From Pestalotiopsis fici W106-1 (Eukaryota; Ascomycota; Sordariomycetes; Amphisphaeriales; Sporocadaceae): 64,000 nucleotides of DNA. The stretch covers positions 1,976,834 through 2,040,833 of the forward strand of contig NW_006917101.1 of assembly GCF_000516985.1 (NCBI RefSeq), written 5' to 3'. How positions within the stretch are numbered: the first letter of the stretch is position 1; each line of letters opens with the position of its first letter. Below, piece by piece: positions 36,172 through 48,478 of the stretch. A program made the position numbers and the translations under genes. The notes under the pieces were generated by a model. That model saw only the letters and a list, made by a program, of their open reading frames with translations, searched no databases and was not told where the DNA came from.

Positions 36172-39100
36172 TTATCGCGGTTCCCAAGTGGCCTCTCGCA
36201 TAACAATCCTTTCTAACCGCACCAGTTCCAAATGATCATCACTACTACACAAATACCTCACCCATCGTCTCCATCGATTGAACCGGTTCATCTCTGACTC
36301 CAAAGCCAAAGCCTGATCAAATCTAAGAATCTCACCAAGATCGAACGCCCTCGATTGGCGCTTGGATTCCGTAAATGGATATAGCCAGAACGTCATTTTC
36401 AGGCTCCAGTCTTTATCAATGATAAGTTGACTCATACGAATGAGATTCCGGATAATGTCCGGTGAGGGTTCATTTCTAGGAATTATGCGTTGAAACAAGG
36501 ATATTGATACGATGACCCAGACGGGCCACTTTTCGATCAGGCCGGTCTTCCAATGTTTGACCGGATGCATGCCTTCTAGGTCGACATGTCGATCCAGTAA
36601 TTCCCCCACTAAATCCGTTCCCGGAGGACCTTGCGTGGCCATAACAGCAGAGACAAGGAGATTCAGGTTGTTATCGGTACGAAGAACTTCCGGGTTCCGA
36701 TCGACCCCATCCAGCACAAATTTCTCCAATCCAAAGTAAGCAGCAATGTGAACCAATGATTTTGAAATCAGATCATAGACAATAGTCTGGTATGTGCTCC
36801 AATTTATTGGCCTGAGGCCGACCCAGTAGGGTTCATAAACGCCTCGACAATTGATCGTTGCCTGTAGTTCCCAAAAAAGTGTTGTGCCATCTTTTAGCGC
36901 GTGGAGTCCCATTAAATAATGGCCTAATCGCTGACTGTAAATTTCTTTACGTTCTTTAGAACCGCGACAGATTTCAGCAAGGCATATCTTGAAGTATATA
37001 TGATATGCATTGAAGTCAGGCCACGACTCACGTATTAAAGCTCGCTGAACCTTATTATCCCATAGATAATCACGGGCAGATCGGTGGAAGAATTCAACTG
37101 TCCAGTTTGAAAAATCTTCTCCCTGATAGGGACGAAACCCGCTCTCAATGTTATCATTGTGTTTGGTCTCCAGGAAGTCTCTGGTGAGGCCCTGGACCTG
37201 AGCTTTCACACGACTCAGCGTCCGGACAGCTTCATCTTTTGAGTAACATTCGAACATTGTTGCATTTGGAAAATCTGCATCCTGCAGGCCCTGCGATTGT
37301 CCATCGTCAAAGCCGGGAATCCAAGAAAACGAGAGGGCATCTATTGGCCAAGGACAGAGGTTTTCGAGGGCTAGTAGGAGGATTCTGAATGCCCTTTCCC
37401 TATCTATCTTGCTTCTCCCGATAGATTCCAGCGATTTGGCGTAAAGTTCTTCCAGTTGTACCGGGACTTCATCAACCCGTTTCCTCAGTACACGCAACGG
37501 ATCCTCATTGCGAAGAGCATTGAGAAGCTGGCGAACTACGAGGAAAGTCCACAGGAAAACTCCTTGAGACTTCTTGGCAATTGCCCTTATCAACTCTTCG
37601 CGGTCTTGTTCTGGTAGATTCTTTCCTTTCCTATCTTGGCCCAACTTTTCTCGGCAATATGCATAGATGTCTGATTTGTTCAGCTGATGCAAATAGATAG
37701 TTGTATGTCCAGAAGATTGAAATATGTCTAGAAACTCCCGATACGGTCGGGAGCTGGCGCAGACTTTTACGTTTTCTGCCTTTGCCCAGCCACATATTTG
37801 TTCGGCGAGATTTTCGTGGTCTTGTTTGTCTCCGCTAAGCTCATCGAGGCCGTCGATGAAGAAGCAGAACTTGTAGCCTGAGAAATCTCTACTCTCAGTC
37901 AGCATCGCGAATGCCTCCTCGATTCGTCGCTGCCCGAATTCTTGAATTCCCTCCACCAGAGGGTCTGTCCAGGAGCGTGAGGCCTTCAAGCGTCGCCATT
38001 GCTGGGGGAAGATCTTCTCCATCAACTCTGGATGTTGACTCAATGCCCCAAACAAGATTGTTCGATGTAGCCCTTCAAGCGATCGCTGCAGGTCGTTTCC
38101 TGGCGCCCAGAAATAGAAATCGGCCAGGACCAAAGTTTGGGTTCCGGCCCATAGCTCCAATTTCTTTTTTGTAACATCATGTCCAGCAATGTATTTCATG
38201 AGCGCCGATTTTCCTGAGCCAGTATTTCCAGAAAGATGAAAGACGCCTGTTCCTGCCTCTAACCACGTCAGATACTTCTGGCTAGCATCGGTTCGCACAT
38301 CTTGAAACTGGCGATCTGCAGAAGTAGCGTCTTTATCAATGGGGTCTGCTTGAGAAAAGATCCATTGCAGAGTACCAGCTTCTGGACTGACGATTGCAGA
38401 GTGGCGGGAAGGCATCTGTTGATAGGCAAGTTGGCGAAGAATTCTTTGCTGAATGGGCATGTCAATGATAGAAGATTGCAAGTATGCAATCATTCTCTTG
38501 AGGTCTTCCAGCGAGTCGATCAACGAGAAGGCCTCTCCATTTGGGTGGTTGGGTGGCGCCTGAGGGGTTGTTTCTTTCTCTAAAGCTTCGATAAGATCGT
38601 CGCGAAGAGAGGTGAGCTTTGTAGCCAGGCCCAAGTTTAGATCGCTGAAACTGTCCTGAATAGCGTGCATTTGAACATTCAAGCTAGCTTTGTCATCACT
38701 ATGGTGAAATTAGCTTCCATAAAAGCGATAAAGAGGCAAATCTTGTTATATATACCGAAGGAGCAGGGCCAAATTGAGCATGAGCTGCTCTCTGTATCCT
38801 TGCAACTTGAAACTCAGCTCATCGATCTTCTCCTTCCCCGTCGTGATGGCCCACTGAGTCTTGAAACTTTTCCAGATCGTCCTTTTGTTTTGTGAGTTTT
38901 TCACTAGAGGTCGGAACAACTTTTGCAACTCTTGAGAGGTCGCAAGGCATTTCTCGCTCAGATTAGCTATGCTCTTTTCCGCACGACTTGATCCAGGAGC
39001 CCCGTTTCGGAGGTCATCTGTAATGGACTCGAGGTCTGATGTGATGGTCTCAATGTCCTGATCATCTTTGACTCGGCCATTGCGATACACCTCTATAGTC

Positions 39101-39177
39101 CCAGTGATGAGACTCCAAGAGAAGTCGATGAAGGTGATGATTGCACTGGCAATCCCTAGTGCCGATCCGGGATCCAT
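36172..39177 (-). CDS. NACHT STAND protein with fungal STAND N-terminal domain
   Basis: Two exons (39177-38756 and 38698-36172) with a 57-nt intron give 982 aa. The N-terminal 150 or so residues (start MDPGSALGIASAIITFIDFSW) match the helical domain common at the front of fungal STAND and NLR-like proteins. The NACHT module follows: Walker A GNTGSGKS at about 298-305, DFYFWAPG, Walker B CFFIDGLDELSG around 420-430, and the downstream CASSRPYREF sensor segment. The C-terminal third has no WD40, ankyrin or TPR repeats that I can see, so the recognition domain is either missing or of an unknown type. Proteins of this kind control non-self-triggered cell death in fungi (family knowledge). Start 39177 is supported by the conserved MDP opening. 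It heads a three-gene minus-strand row. Confidence 0.9.
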
Positions 39178-40320
39178 CGTGGATGCAAGTGGCTTGAAGG
39201 AAAGATTACATGGAACGTCGAAAGCGGGGGGATATAACAGCCTTATCTGAGAGATCAATTAACTAGTAGGCCAAGGCAGGGTCGAAAGACACCGAGGCGC
39301 AGCCCGATACGTCGGGCTGAAATGCATGCAGGGCTGGAGAGGGGTCGCTGTGGCTGTGAGTAGAAGAAAAAGTCTGCCTCCCGGAGACGCACATTTTCCA
39401 GGATAATATCACAGACACTCTATGGTTCCCATAATGACAACAAAGATAATATGCCAGAAACGTGCTACAAGTCCATGAGAAGCAATCAAACGGCTGCATC
39501 CTATTTTTGGCGCATGCACTTGTCACACCTATCTCCCTTCTCTCAACGGGGTATGAGATCGTAACAGTTCATATTGACACCTCCTACGTGAACTAGGTAT
39601 GCAGTGAAGGAAATTTGCTTGAATTTGAAGCAAAAAGTAAGGCGTCTCGATGTATGACGCGAAACGATCCTTTCTGTGGCTTTGGGGAATTTGAGCGGTC
39701 TTGCTAGGATGGTTCATCAGCGAATTGATTCTATTGGCTGCCGCAAGACATTCAAGGAGTTTGTTCAAGATGATAAACAAGTCTTTCGGTGTTCAAGGAC
39801 AAATAGCTGAAACTGCTTGACCCTACAGTGACCGATACATATAAAAGACTTCCTTTCTCCTTTGCTGAACAAGAATCCCCTGGATATATGCGAGAGTCTT
39901 AATTTATGTTTCAACTAAGCGTAAATATTGTAAAAATCAATGAATGGTTTCCGTAACTTGTAAGAAACAACTGCAAACTGCACAATCTCAAGCTTCGAGA
40001 ACTTTGAGATAGATCCGAGAATAATGAACAAAAGCTAGAAGAGGAAATACCCGGTATTATAGTAGGCCACTAATATCCAAAGCCTTTCTCAACAAAGTTG
40101 AGACTAACCAGTTGCATGATCGAGGTTCCAATGCAAGTGAAGTACAATGCACGGTATAGAAAGCAGACTAAAATATTGGCAACGCCCAGAAGCATAACGG
40201 ATAAGAGTCGCTCCGCAATCATCACTACGGATGCCCAGAGGGCAAACTATTGAAAAACCAAGATTCGGATAAAATCACTCTATTTACAGCAGCAAAAATC
40301 CACCTCCCTTTGCCTTTCCC

Positions 40321-40475
40321 CCTTTTTTTTTTAGGATTTTTTAACAAAAAGAAAAATAGAAAAAAAAAATGGAAAGAAAAATGGAAAAAAAAATTAAAAA
40401 AAAAATTAAGAAAAAAAGGAAAAAAGGTAAAAAAAAAATTTTATATTATAATTTATTATAATATTTTTATTATAG
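40321..40475 (+). repeat. A-rich purine low-complexity tract
   Basis: A short T run is followed by about 120 bases of almost only A and G with a few T, then an A/T stretch. This is simple sequence; the Lys-rich frame across it is not a gene. Confidence 0.85.
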
Positions 40476-40820
40476 CCACAAAAAACTGAGCGTATAAGGC
40501 TGAAATCGCGGTTTTTTAACAGTTTGCTCTCTGGTGCTCCGTAAATCAGTTGTATTTAGATTTCGGGGCGGCCAGCAACCCCAAGCCTTAGAGTCCTTTT
40601 CACCTCCTTTGCAATCAATTTGCTTGCGGAGGAAGCGCCGTTGGTTTTCAGCAAAGGAACCATTGTGCTATAGTAAACAAGGGCGGCGATATCGCCGAGA
40701 TATCGTGTCAATGTCTTCGGTTGCGCCGCCGTCGACGCTAAGACAAGGGGCTTTCGGGGTGGTTTTGCAGTGGATAGGACATCACATGTTGCTATAATGA
40801 TTGGAGCGGGTATAAGCAGC

Positions 40821-40827
40821 GGCTAAA
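40821..40827 (+). promoter_or_regulatory. Possible XlnR/XYR1 site upstream of xylitol dehydrogenase
   Basis: GGCTAAA, the consensus of the xylanolytic activator XlnR/XYR1, about 610 bp upstream of the xylitol dehydrogenase ATG. It is a single 7-mer, so chance occurrence is quite possible; the biological fit raises interest. Confidence 0.25.
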
Positions 40828-41438
40828 TTCGATAAACTGGGGGGGCCTCTGCCAAGAGAGTTCCAGAAGCTCCCCTTAGCTGCTTAGCTTCTGGAGCTCC
40901 CCTGGCTTTCCCCCAAAGCTGACCCCCAAAAAGCCCACCCTTCATGTCGTAATGATGTTAGCTCTAGTGGGGAGTTTCGTCGATAGCTCCTTAGAAGCCC
41001 CTCCAAAAAGCTGCCCCGCGTCGCGACAGTATCGTCATGCTGGTCGACGGCCTTCCTAATTGGCCTCTGCATGGCATCTGGGGCCGCGCGAGGTTGGAGG
41101 GAGAAAGGGAAAGAGGGGCCGCGGTCAGGTCTCTGACATTTGTCTGATGCGGTCGAATAACCAGACGAGAAAGTCAAACTCTGTACATGTTGAATGATCA
41201 AGTGATTACATACTCCGACAGCGGCAGGTAGCTAAAGAGCTTCTCCAGTCTTTCTTCCTCTCTCATAGCTCTTCAATATTCTTATATTCTATCTGACTGT
41301 TACCATACTTTACACCAACAATTCCACCTGCATATTCTACAAATCCGACCCCGAGTTCTGGATCGTGACTTTCTCGGTCCCTGCTGTCACTACCTGATCT
41401 GAGTCTTCACAGCAAAACATACGAGACATACCAGCACA

Positions 41439-42722
41439 ATGGATCCCAGTACAGCCAGCGTAAGAGCGCCCCTCGGAAGCATAGTCGTTCAGCCACCATG
41501 TGGAAGAAATGTGCATACTGGGCCGTATAAACCAGAGCACCTTGACTTGACTTGAGTTTGGCAATTGAGATGCATGGAATTCAAAAGCTGTGCCCTCCAT
41601 GAACCGAATTTGCAGAGAATACGTTACCCTCTTTGATTCAAGCTCTCTAACATTGCACAACTATAGAACAAATCCTTTATCCTCGAAAAGCCCAAGTCCG
41701 TTACCTACGCCGACCGGCCGGTGCCCAAGCTCAGCTCCCCTCATGATGTCCTCGTCGCCGTAAACTACACGGGCATCTGCGGCTCCGACGTGCACTACTG
41801 GCACCACGGCGCCATTGGGCACTTTGTCGTCAAGGACCCCATGGTGCTGGGCCACGAGAGCGCCGGCACCGTCGTGGCCGTCGGCGACTCCGTCACCACC
41901 CTGCAAAAGGGCGACCGCGTCGCCCTCGAGCCCGGATACCCCTGCCGCCGCTGCGAGCCCTGCCTCGCCGGCAAGTACAACCTCTGCCCCGAGATGCGCT
42001 TCGCCGCCACGCCGCCGCACGACGGCACCCTGACGGGCTTCTGGGCCGCCCCCGCCGACTTCTGCTACAAGCTGCCCGACCACGTGTCGACGCAGGAGGG
42101 CGCCCTGGTCGAGCCCCTCGCCGTCGCCGTCCACATTGTGCGCCAGGCCGCGGTGTCGCCGGGCCAGTCCGTCGTGGTCATGGGCGCGGGGCCCGTGGGC
42201 CTGCTGTGCGCCGCCGTGGCCAAGGCGTTTGGCGCCACAAAGGTCTGCAGCGTCGACATTGTCGACTCCAAGCTCGAGTTTGCAAAGTCCTTTAGCAGCA
42301 CGCACACGTACGCGTCGCAGCGCATCTCGGCCGAGGAAAACGCCGAGAACATCAAGCGCGCCATTGGCCAGCCCGGCGGCGCCGACGTGGTCATTGACGC
42401 CAGCGGTGCCGAGCCCAGCATCCAGACGAGTCTGCACACGGTGCGCATGGGCGGTACCTATGTGCAGGGCGGAATGGGCAAGCCCGACATTACCTTTCCC
42501 ATCATGGCCTTGTGTCTAAAGGAGGTGACGGCCAAGGGCTCGTTCCGCTATGGTAGTGGCGATTACCGCCTGGCCGTTGAGCTTCTCGCCAGCGGCAAGG
42601 TTGACGTCAAGAAGCTCATTAGTGACGTTGTGGCCTTTGAGCAGGCCGAGGAGGCCTTTAAAAAGGTTGCCGAGGGCAAGGTTATCAAGATTCTGATTGC
42701 TGGCCCCAATGAGAAGCAATAG
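41439..42722 (+). CDS. Xylitol dehydrogenase (D-xylulose reductase)
   Basis: Two exons give 358 aa: a 21-nt first exon (41439-41459, MDPSTAS), a 207-nt intron (GTAAGAG...CTATAG) and 41667-42722. The enzyme oxidises xylitol to D-xylulose with NAD+ in the D-xylose and L-arabinose pathways, in the cytosol. It is a medium-chain zinc dehydrogenase. Catalytic zinc ligands are Cys45 (GICGSDVHYWHHG), His70 and Glu71 (GHESAG). Structural zinc cysteines are Cys100, 103, 106 and 114. The NAD-binding site is GAGPVGLL, with an Asp ending the second strand (CSVDIVDS), favouring NAD over NADP. The tiny first exon restores the usual family N-terminal length; without it the frame has no good ATG before the conserved part. 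Sorbitol or L-arabinitol dehydrogenase are the alternatives, but the whole layout fits xylitol dehydrogenase best. It is very GC-rich compared with its flanks. Confidence 0.88.
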
Positions 42723-43022
42723 TGGGATGAAACAGATGCAAGGGATTGTTTATTAAAGTTTAGGAGTATATGGAGCGTCGGTGTTGTTGAGAGTATGGGC
42801 GGTGTTGAAATCAAAACTTATGACGGCGTAACAGGCAATTCAGGTCAATGGAAATGAATTTCAATATGGAAAGGTATTTGCTTATGTGCACTAATTGTAA
42901 AGCATGTCAATGAAATGAGATGGACTTTTGACAGGCTATGGACTGCAGCGAAATGCGCGGTGATTTCATCATCACCAAATCAGAAACATCGAATGATCGC
43001 CTTTGTCATGGAAGAGAATGAC

Positions 43023-45620
43023 CTAGATCATGCCTAGGTAACGAGTCGTAATCTTGCTCGACTTCTTGGCACCCGTGACAGCAATGCTCACAATCTCACC
43101 CGGCACAATATCAACCAAGTTGTCAGCAAACTTGACATCGTCATCCTCACACTCGAGCGCAACGCCCTTGACGGGGACTTCGGCACTAATGGCCACGGCT
43201 GTCGCATCCTCGTTCAGCTCCGCCTTGAGATGCTTTGGCTTTTGCAGGTGTAGGTACTTGAGAGGCTCTGGCCAGTTGACGTAGCGCGCAATCTGCTCAC
43301 CGTCCCGGATCAGGTAGCTAGCCACAATGGTACGGCCCTCGTCGCCCTTTTTGGGTGCGGGAACATCCATGGCCACGACCTCGGTGCTCTGGTTCTTGGG
43401 GAGCAGCAGTTTGTCAGCCACCTTTTCCGAATACGTTTCCTCGCCCGTCTCCACGTCCCAGCCCTTGACCATGCAGTCGACCTCGAGGTCCTCGAGGGTC
43501 AGGTTGGATCCCCAGATCTCAATCTCGATCTTGGTGTCAATATGGACGCGCGTGTACTTGTCGCGGGGCGTCTTGTGCTCGCGCCGGGTCATGCCGACGC
43601 TGACGGGTGCCATCTCGCGCTTGACGGTAAAGTAGGCGTGCTTGGGCCGCAGGTAATAGTCCGCAATGGCCCAGCTCGTCACGGGCCAGCAGTCGTTGAT
43701 TTGCCAGACGAGGGCGCCTGCACAGTATTCCCGCCCGGGCCCCTTCCACTGCCGCTTCCAGAGGCGGTACGCCGATGCCAGACACTCGGCCTGCATCAGC
43801 TGCGTGCAGTAGACAAACTGCTCTAGTGGGTCGGGAGCGTATCGCATGTTCTCGACCAGGTACAGGGCGATTCTGCGCTCGTGACCATCGGCCTTGTTGT
43901 GAAAGTCAATGGTCGAGGATTGCGGGTAGCGATCGGGGTCATCCTTGCCGAGTGGCAAAAAGGCATCAATGGTCTTGACTGATGGGAATGCCTCCATGCC
44001 AAACTCGGAAACGAAACGGCCAACAAGCTTGTCAAAGTTTTGATACTTTTCCTGCGTGCCATGCCACACGTTCCACTGATGAATGTCGCCAACGGTCGGG
44101 TCATGGGTATCAACACCGCCCCATGGACTTCCTGGGTGGTAGTATGTCGCCGGCACAAGCTCCTTGCATGCATCCGGCAAGATCTTTTCGTAAATGTATC
44201 GGGCGGGAAAGTCCGTCTTCAGCCAGCCTTCAGCATTGTGATCGTTTTGATCCCATGTCAAGTTCTCACTCTCCGCGTATTGGTAGTCCTCATTGTTGCC
44301 AGCCCAGATCACGATACTAGGGTGGTGTCTGAGCAGTTTAATATTCTCTTCAGCCTCTTTCTTGATCGACGCAAGGAGTTCTGGCCAAGCGGGATAGTTG
44401 CCGCACCCAAACATGAAGTCCTGCCAGACGAGGATGCCAAATTCGTCGCAGGCGTCGTAGAAGGCTTGCTCTTCGTAGATGCCTCCACCCCAGACCCGGA
44501 TCATGAACTGGTTGCCATCAGCCACGAGCTTGACCCAGTCATAGTACTTTTCCCTGCTGATACGCGGGAGAAAGTTATCGGCTGGGATCCAATCGCTGCC
44601 GCCGCAGAATATGGGAATATTGTTGATTTCAAAGAAGAATGACGTGCCCGGCTGCTCCTTGAGAGGCCTTTGGACCAACCGAGCTCTCCTGAGTCCAATC
44701 TTCTTGCTGATGGCATCAATATCCTTGCCCTGATGCACCAAGGTTGCCTTGATTGTGTATAGGGGCTGTTTTCCATATCGTACGGGATACCACAGCTCTG
44801 GATCGTTGATCGTGAATGTAGCATCGGTACCTTCGACTTCCTGTCGAGCCAGCGACTCGTCATTCAGAGACACATCAAAGCGAATCTTGGCCGGTTTCCC
44901 CTCGACCGTCGTATTGACCTTGACCGTAGCAGTCTTGAGGGACTCATCCACGTCAATATCACACCAAAGATCTGAGATCCTGGACTCGTATAACTCGAGG
45001 TTGATTGGTCGCCATGGGCCACAAGTAAGAAGTGCCGGACCCCAGTCCCATCCCTGCGGGTATTAGCATGTTGTGTTGTGAAAGTCATATTTAATACGGG
45101 GACATACCCAATGGTACTGAGACTTTCGCACAGCAAGTCTGGAGTTGTCACCATTCCAGCAGCCCCATTTGTGGTCAGGGTACTTTTCAACCAGCTTCCA
45201 GCCCCGGAGATAGGCACTGTCAAATGTGATGACCAGCTCATTCTCTCCGTCCCTTTTCAGGACAGAAGTCACGTCGACGCGCTCTGGCAGAAACATGTTC
45301 TCAGACTCGAGAATAGTGTCGCCATTCAGCACCACCGAGGCAAACGTGTCGAGGCCATCAAATGCCAAGACGGCCTTTGCGGCGCTCCCAAAGTCGGAGG
45401 GGGTTGGAAAGGTCGTCCTATAGACCCAGGCTTCTTCTCCAATCCATTGGACGTCGAGCTCATTCTTGCCAATGAAAGGGTCTGGGATCTTTTTGTGGGA
45501 GAGAAGGTCTAGGTGGACGTTTGTCGGGAATTGGCCGACGGGAAGGTATGTGCTATCGTCATGGCTGGCCTGTTTGAATGTCCAGTTCTGGTCAATGGGA
45601 ATGACAGTGCGGGGCTCCAT
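43023..45620 (-). CDS. GH2 beta-mannosidase (B type)
   Basis: Two exons (45620-45108 and 45053-43023) with a 54-nt intron give 847 aa. Beta-mannosidase removes terminal beta-mannose from manno-oligosaccharides at the end of mannan breakdown. Seen directly: an N-terminal jelly-roll domain with WVYRTTF and FDGLDTFASVVLNG, the joined motif YHW-GWDWGPAL across the intron, the TIM-barrel block RVWGGGIYE, acid/base Glu426 in IWAGNNED, nucleophile Glu521 in VSEFGME, and WQINDCWPVTSW late in the barrel. There is no signal peptide, which places it in the intracellular B-type subfamily of fungal beta-mannosidases rather than the secreted A type. It is convergent with xylitol dehydrogenase, 300 bp apart. 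Confidence 0.95.
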
Positions 45621-47172
45621 AGTGAGTTATGGGCAGAGGGGGGAGGCTCCAGAATCCCGAACCGAATTGAGGCTGTGAATCAAGAAGAAGCTGTGAATTA
45701 AGCGTAAATTCGCTCGCCGTTCTCGACATTTATATATCAGCAATAAGCAGATAAGTCTGTTGCCAAAGTGGATACAAAGATAGAAACAGTAGGACGGGGT
45801 AGCGACCGCCGAAGTACGAAGTACAATCAGCTCTTCCCCGCCACTCCACGGACTGTTTGAGACACACTTGCAGCAGCAGAATGACGATAGACACGACAGA
45901 ACTCTATACTCAATCTCGCATATACGATCTCGTTACTTACACCATATATACTCATCGATCAAGTCATGGTTCCTTTTTTTTCCCCTGCAGAAAACATTGA
46001 TCCGGCCTCCTTGACCGATATGGCAATAAGACACTCGTCGATGGCACGGGAAGGGACTATCGACTTCAAGTCGTATCAAAAAATACAAGAATTATCCTAT
46101 TCAACTGCTACTAGGTCGACACGAATATCATAAAGCAAATTCCAGTAGTTCTTGTCTGCCATTCGCAGAGCCGCCGCCCAGGTACATCGGCCAACACCCT
46201 ATCATCGAATGATCAAACTAACCCGATGTAGGGGTGCGGGGGATGGGCTTCCGTTCTCAAGTTGGAATAGTCTCACTCTCCTTCTCCAAATCATATGGAT
46301 GCCTTCCAAGTAGCAGCAGACAGGAACAATACATAGTCCGTTATGACAATGGTATTAACAGTTGATCTCTACATGACATACTTTTCCACGTGAAATAGAA
46401 CTCACCATTTTTTCCTTGCTTCTTTACCATGTGTCTAAGGTCACATCAAATGCATCGAAAACAATGACTTTTGCTCGTTCAACCAAGTTTTCTTATAGAC
46501 AGTAGAACAGTACTATGGTATAATGCTCAACGAAGGAGAACAGGCAATGGTTTTTTTTCCTCCAATGCTCAATGTTTTTGTCTTGCTTTCGGCCCTGATA
46601 TCTAAGCCAGAAACCAAACGAATTCAGAAAGCGCAGCACCGTCACGATTAATGGGCCAAAACTTCCTCATTTCATCATCTCGGATCTTTCAAGACGGACA
46701 AGCCTCGAGATTAAACAAAAGGATTTGCCAGACGCTCTCATAGCGCACTATTATGTCTATTTATACTTGGCAGATTATATAAATGTGGGTGTAGTAAGTG
46801 TGCGGGGAATGGCAATCATTCTTTCCCCCATAGCTATCAGGGACCGAGGCATCTTTTATGCAGCCATCCCAGAATTTCGGCAGCTTACCCCACAAAGATA
46901 TCTTGCCTCTTCTGGACTATAACCAGGTTTCTCACTGGTTCATCCCACGTGCGATGGTTTGGACAGTAACCGTTTGATGGGTCATCGGAGCTCTGAAGAA
47001 TGTCGGTGCCTCGGTTTGAAAGTACTTATCAGAGTGAGTATTATAGCATTGGTCAATTTGTATAAACCGACTGCATCATGTCGATGAGTTTCATGGGTCA
47101 CTGGCTCTCAGTTGTTTGAATTAGTTGTCTCAAATCATTTGGTATCTGCATCAAAGTAAAAAGACAAACATC
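45621..47172. other. Divergent promoter region between beta-mannosidase and the mpaB-like gene
   Basis: About 1.55 kb with no supportable gene. The right half is A+T-rich with a short domain-free frame near 46.8 kb. Confidence 0.5.
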
Positions 47173-48131
47173 ATGACATGTCCCATGCGCTTCGACCGCG
47201 ACCGCGAGGTCCAAGTCCCCTTTGAGAAGCCACACATTTTCGAAACCATTGCCGAGCCGCATGAGCTCAAGAACTACGTCGACGACGCCATCTACCTGAC
47301 GGGCGGGCAGTTTGCCATTCTGTGCCAGTTTGCACACCCGGGCCTCGCCGAGGGCTCCTACAAGCACTCCAACTTTGCCTACCGCATCCTGAACCGCCTG
47401 CAGACGACGGCGCGCTTCTTGAATGCCGCCGTCTACGGCACGCAGCAGGAGAAGGAGGCCATTTTCAGTGTCATTCACAGTGCACATTGTAAGTGCCACA
47501 ATCTCGGACTTGATTAAATGATCCCATGAAGAAGCTTACCAATAACGCCCACCTTAATGTAGCCGACGTCAAGGGAGAAACCTACTACGCCGACGACCCC
47601 GAACTCCACAAGTGGACAGCCGCCACCCTCTTTGTCTCGCTGGTCGTCGTCCACGAGGCCTTTTTCGGCAAGCTCTCGCGCGAGAAGCAAGAGGCCCTGT
47701 ACAAGGAGAGCGCCGTGTACGGCACCTCGCTGCGGATGCCGCCCGAAATGTGGCCCGCCACCCTCGACGCCTTTTGGGAGTACTGGCACCACATGATTGC
47801 GACGCTCGAGGTGACGGACTGGGCCCGGAACCTTGCGGGCGACTTGCTGCACCCCAAGAAACTACCGCTCTGGCTGAAGCCGCAGGCGCCCGTGGCGCGC
47901 CTCTTGACTATCCACTGGATGCCAGAGAGACTCCAGAGAGAGTACGGCCTCACTGTTACGCCGCTCAACAAGGCAATGTATCACTTTGTCGTAGGTTACA
48001 CAGCGCTGGTATACCCCCATCTCCCAAAAAGCCTCAAACAATTGCCGAGCAAAATGTACATGAAGGATATGAAGAAGGCTGTGAAGCGTATCGAAGAGAC
48101 GGGGACTTGGTACAAGGCGGCTCAAGCTTGA
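47173..48131 (+). CDS. mpaB/Lcp-type heme oxygenase family protein (DUF2236)
   Basis: Two exons (47173-47488 and 47563-48131) with a 74-nt intron give 294 aa. The family (ER-bound oxygenase mpaB, bacterial latex-clearing protein) includes heme enzymes that cleave isoprenoid double bonds, as MpaB does in mycophenolic acid synthesis; most fungal members are uncharacterised. Seen directly: GGQFAILCQFAHPGLAEGSYKHS, RTLRF-like TTARFLNAAVYGT, the spliced IHSAHSDVKG, YYADDPELHKWTAATL and the helix FVSLVVVHEAFFG, all in family order. Histidines and arginines in the usual places suggest a heme site, but the exact ligand cannot be fixed by eye. No N-terminal membrane anchor is visible, unlike MpaB itself, so a soluble enzyme is likely. 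It is not near other metabolite genes. Confidence 0.87.
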
Positions 48132-48478
48132 AGATGGTAATCTGTCAAAGTCTACGTGTATGATTTCTAGTAATTCTGTTATAATCTACTGTCATTTCCT
48201 AATGCAATACAGCTTGACTAAGTCAACTCAAGAGACTTGTCAAGTCGTTTAATGGTAGTGAAAATCTCACGTGACAGATGAGGTAGTAAAGGGGCATTTG
48301 CAGTTCAATTCTTGTCTATCTAAACCGCTCCTTTGTATTACACAAACTGGCCAATCTTGCGAGGGGCGGGATCAATGCCTTAAAGGTACATTACAGGCTT
48401 CAAAAGCAAGACAAAAGGCACCTTTCAAGCTTTCCGTGGGATCGTCTTATCAATATCCTTTTGATCCCTGTCGTGATA
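48132..48478. other. Intergenic (convergent 3' ends)
   Basis: 347 bp between two convergent genes. Nothing is seen beyond probable UTRs. Confidence 0.5.

Larger units (their letters stand above)
39178..41438. other. Long intergenic region with low-complexity and palindromic DNA
   Basis: About 2.3 kb between the NACHT gene and xylitol dehydrogenase. It contains an A-rich purine tract (40321-40475), the 14-bp palindrome CGGCGATATCGCCG (40684-40697), and the inverted repeat CCAGAAGC (40863-40870) / GCTTCTGG (40887-40894). No coding gene is supportable; it may include an eroded mobile element. Confidence 0.5.

Noticed and set aside
40250..40489. Lys-rich plus-strand frame of 79 codons
   Set aside because: It is a product of the A-rich low-complexity tract.
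41661..42437. 258-codon minus-strand frame over xylitol dehydrogenase
   Set aside because: It is a shadow frame caused by the high third-position GC of the real plus-strand gene, which has all zinc and NAD motifs.
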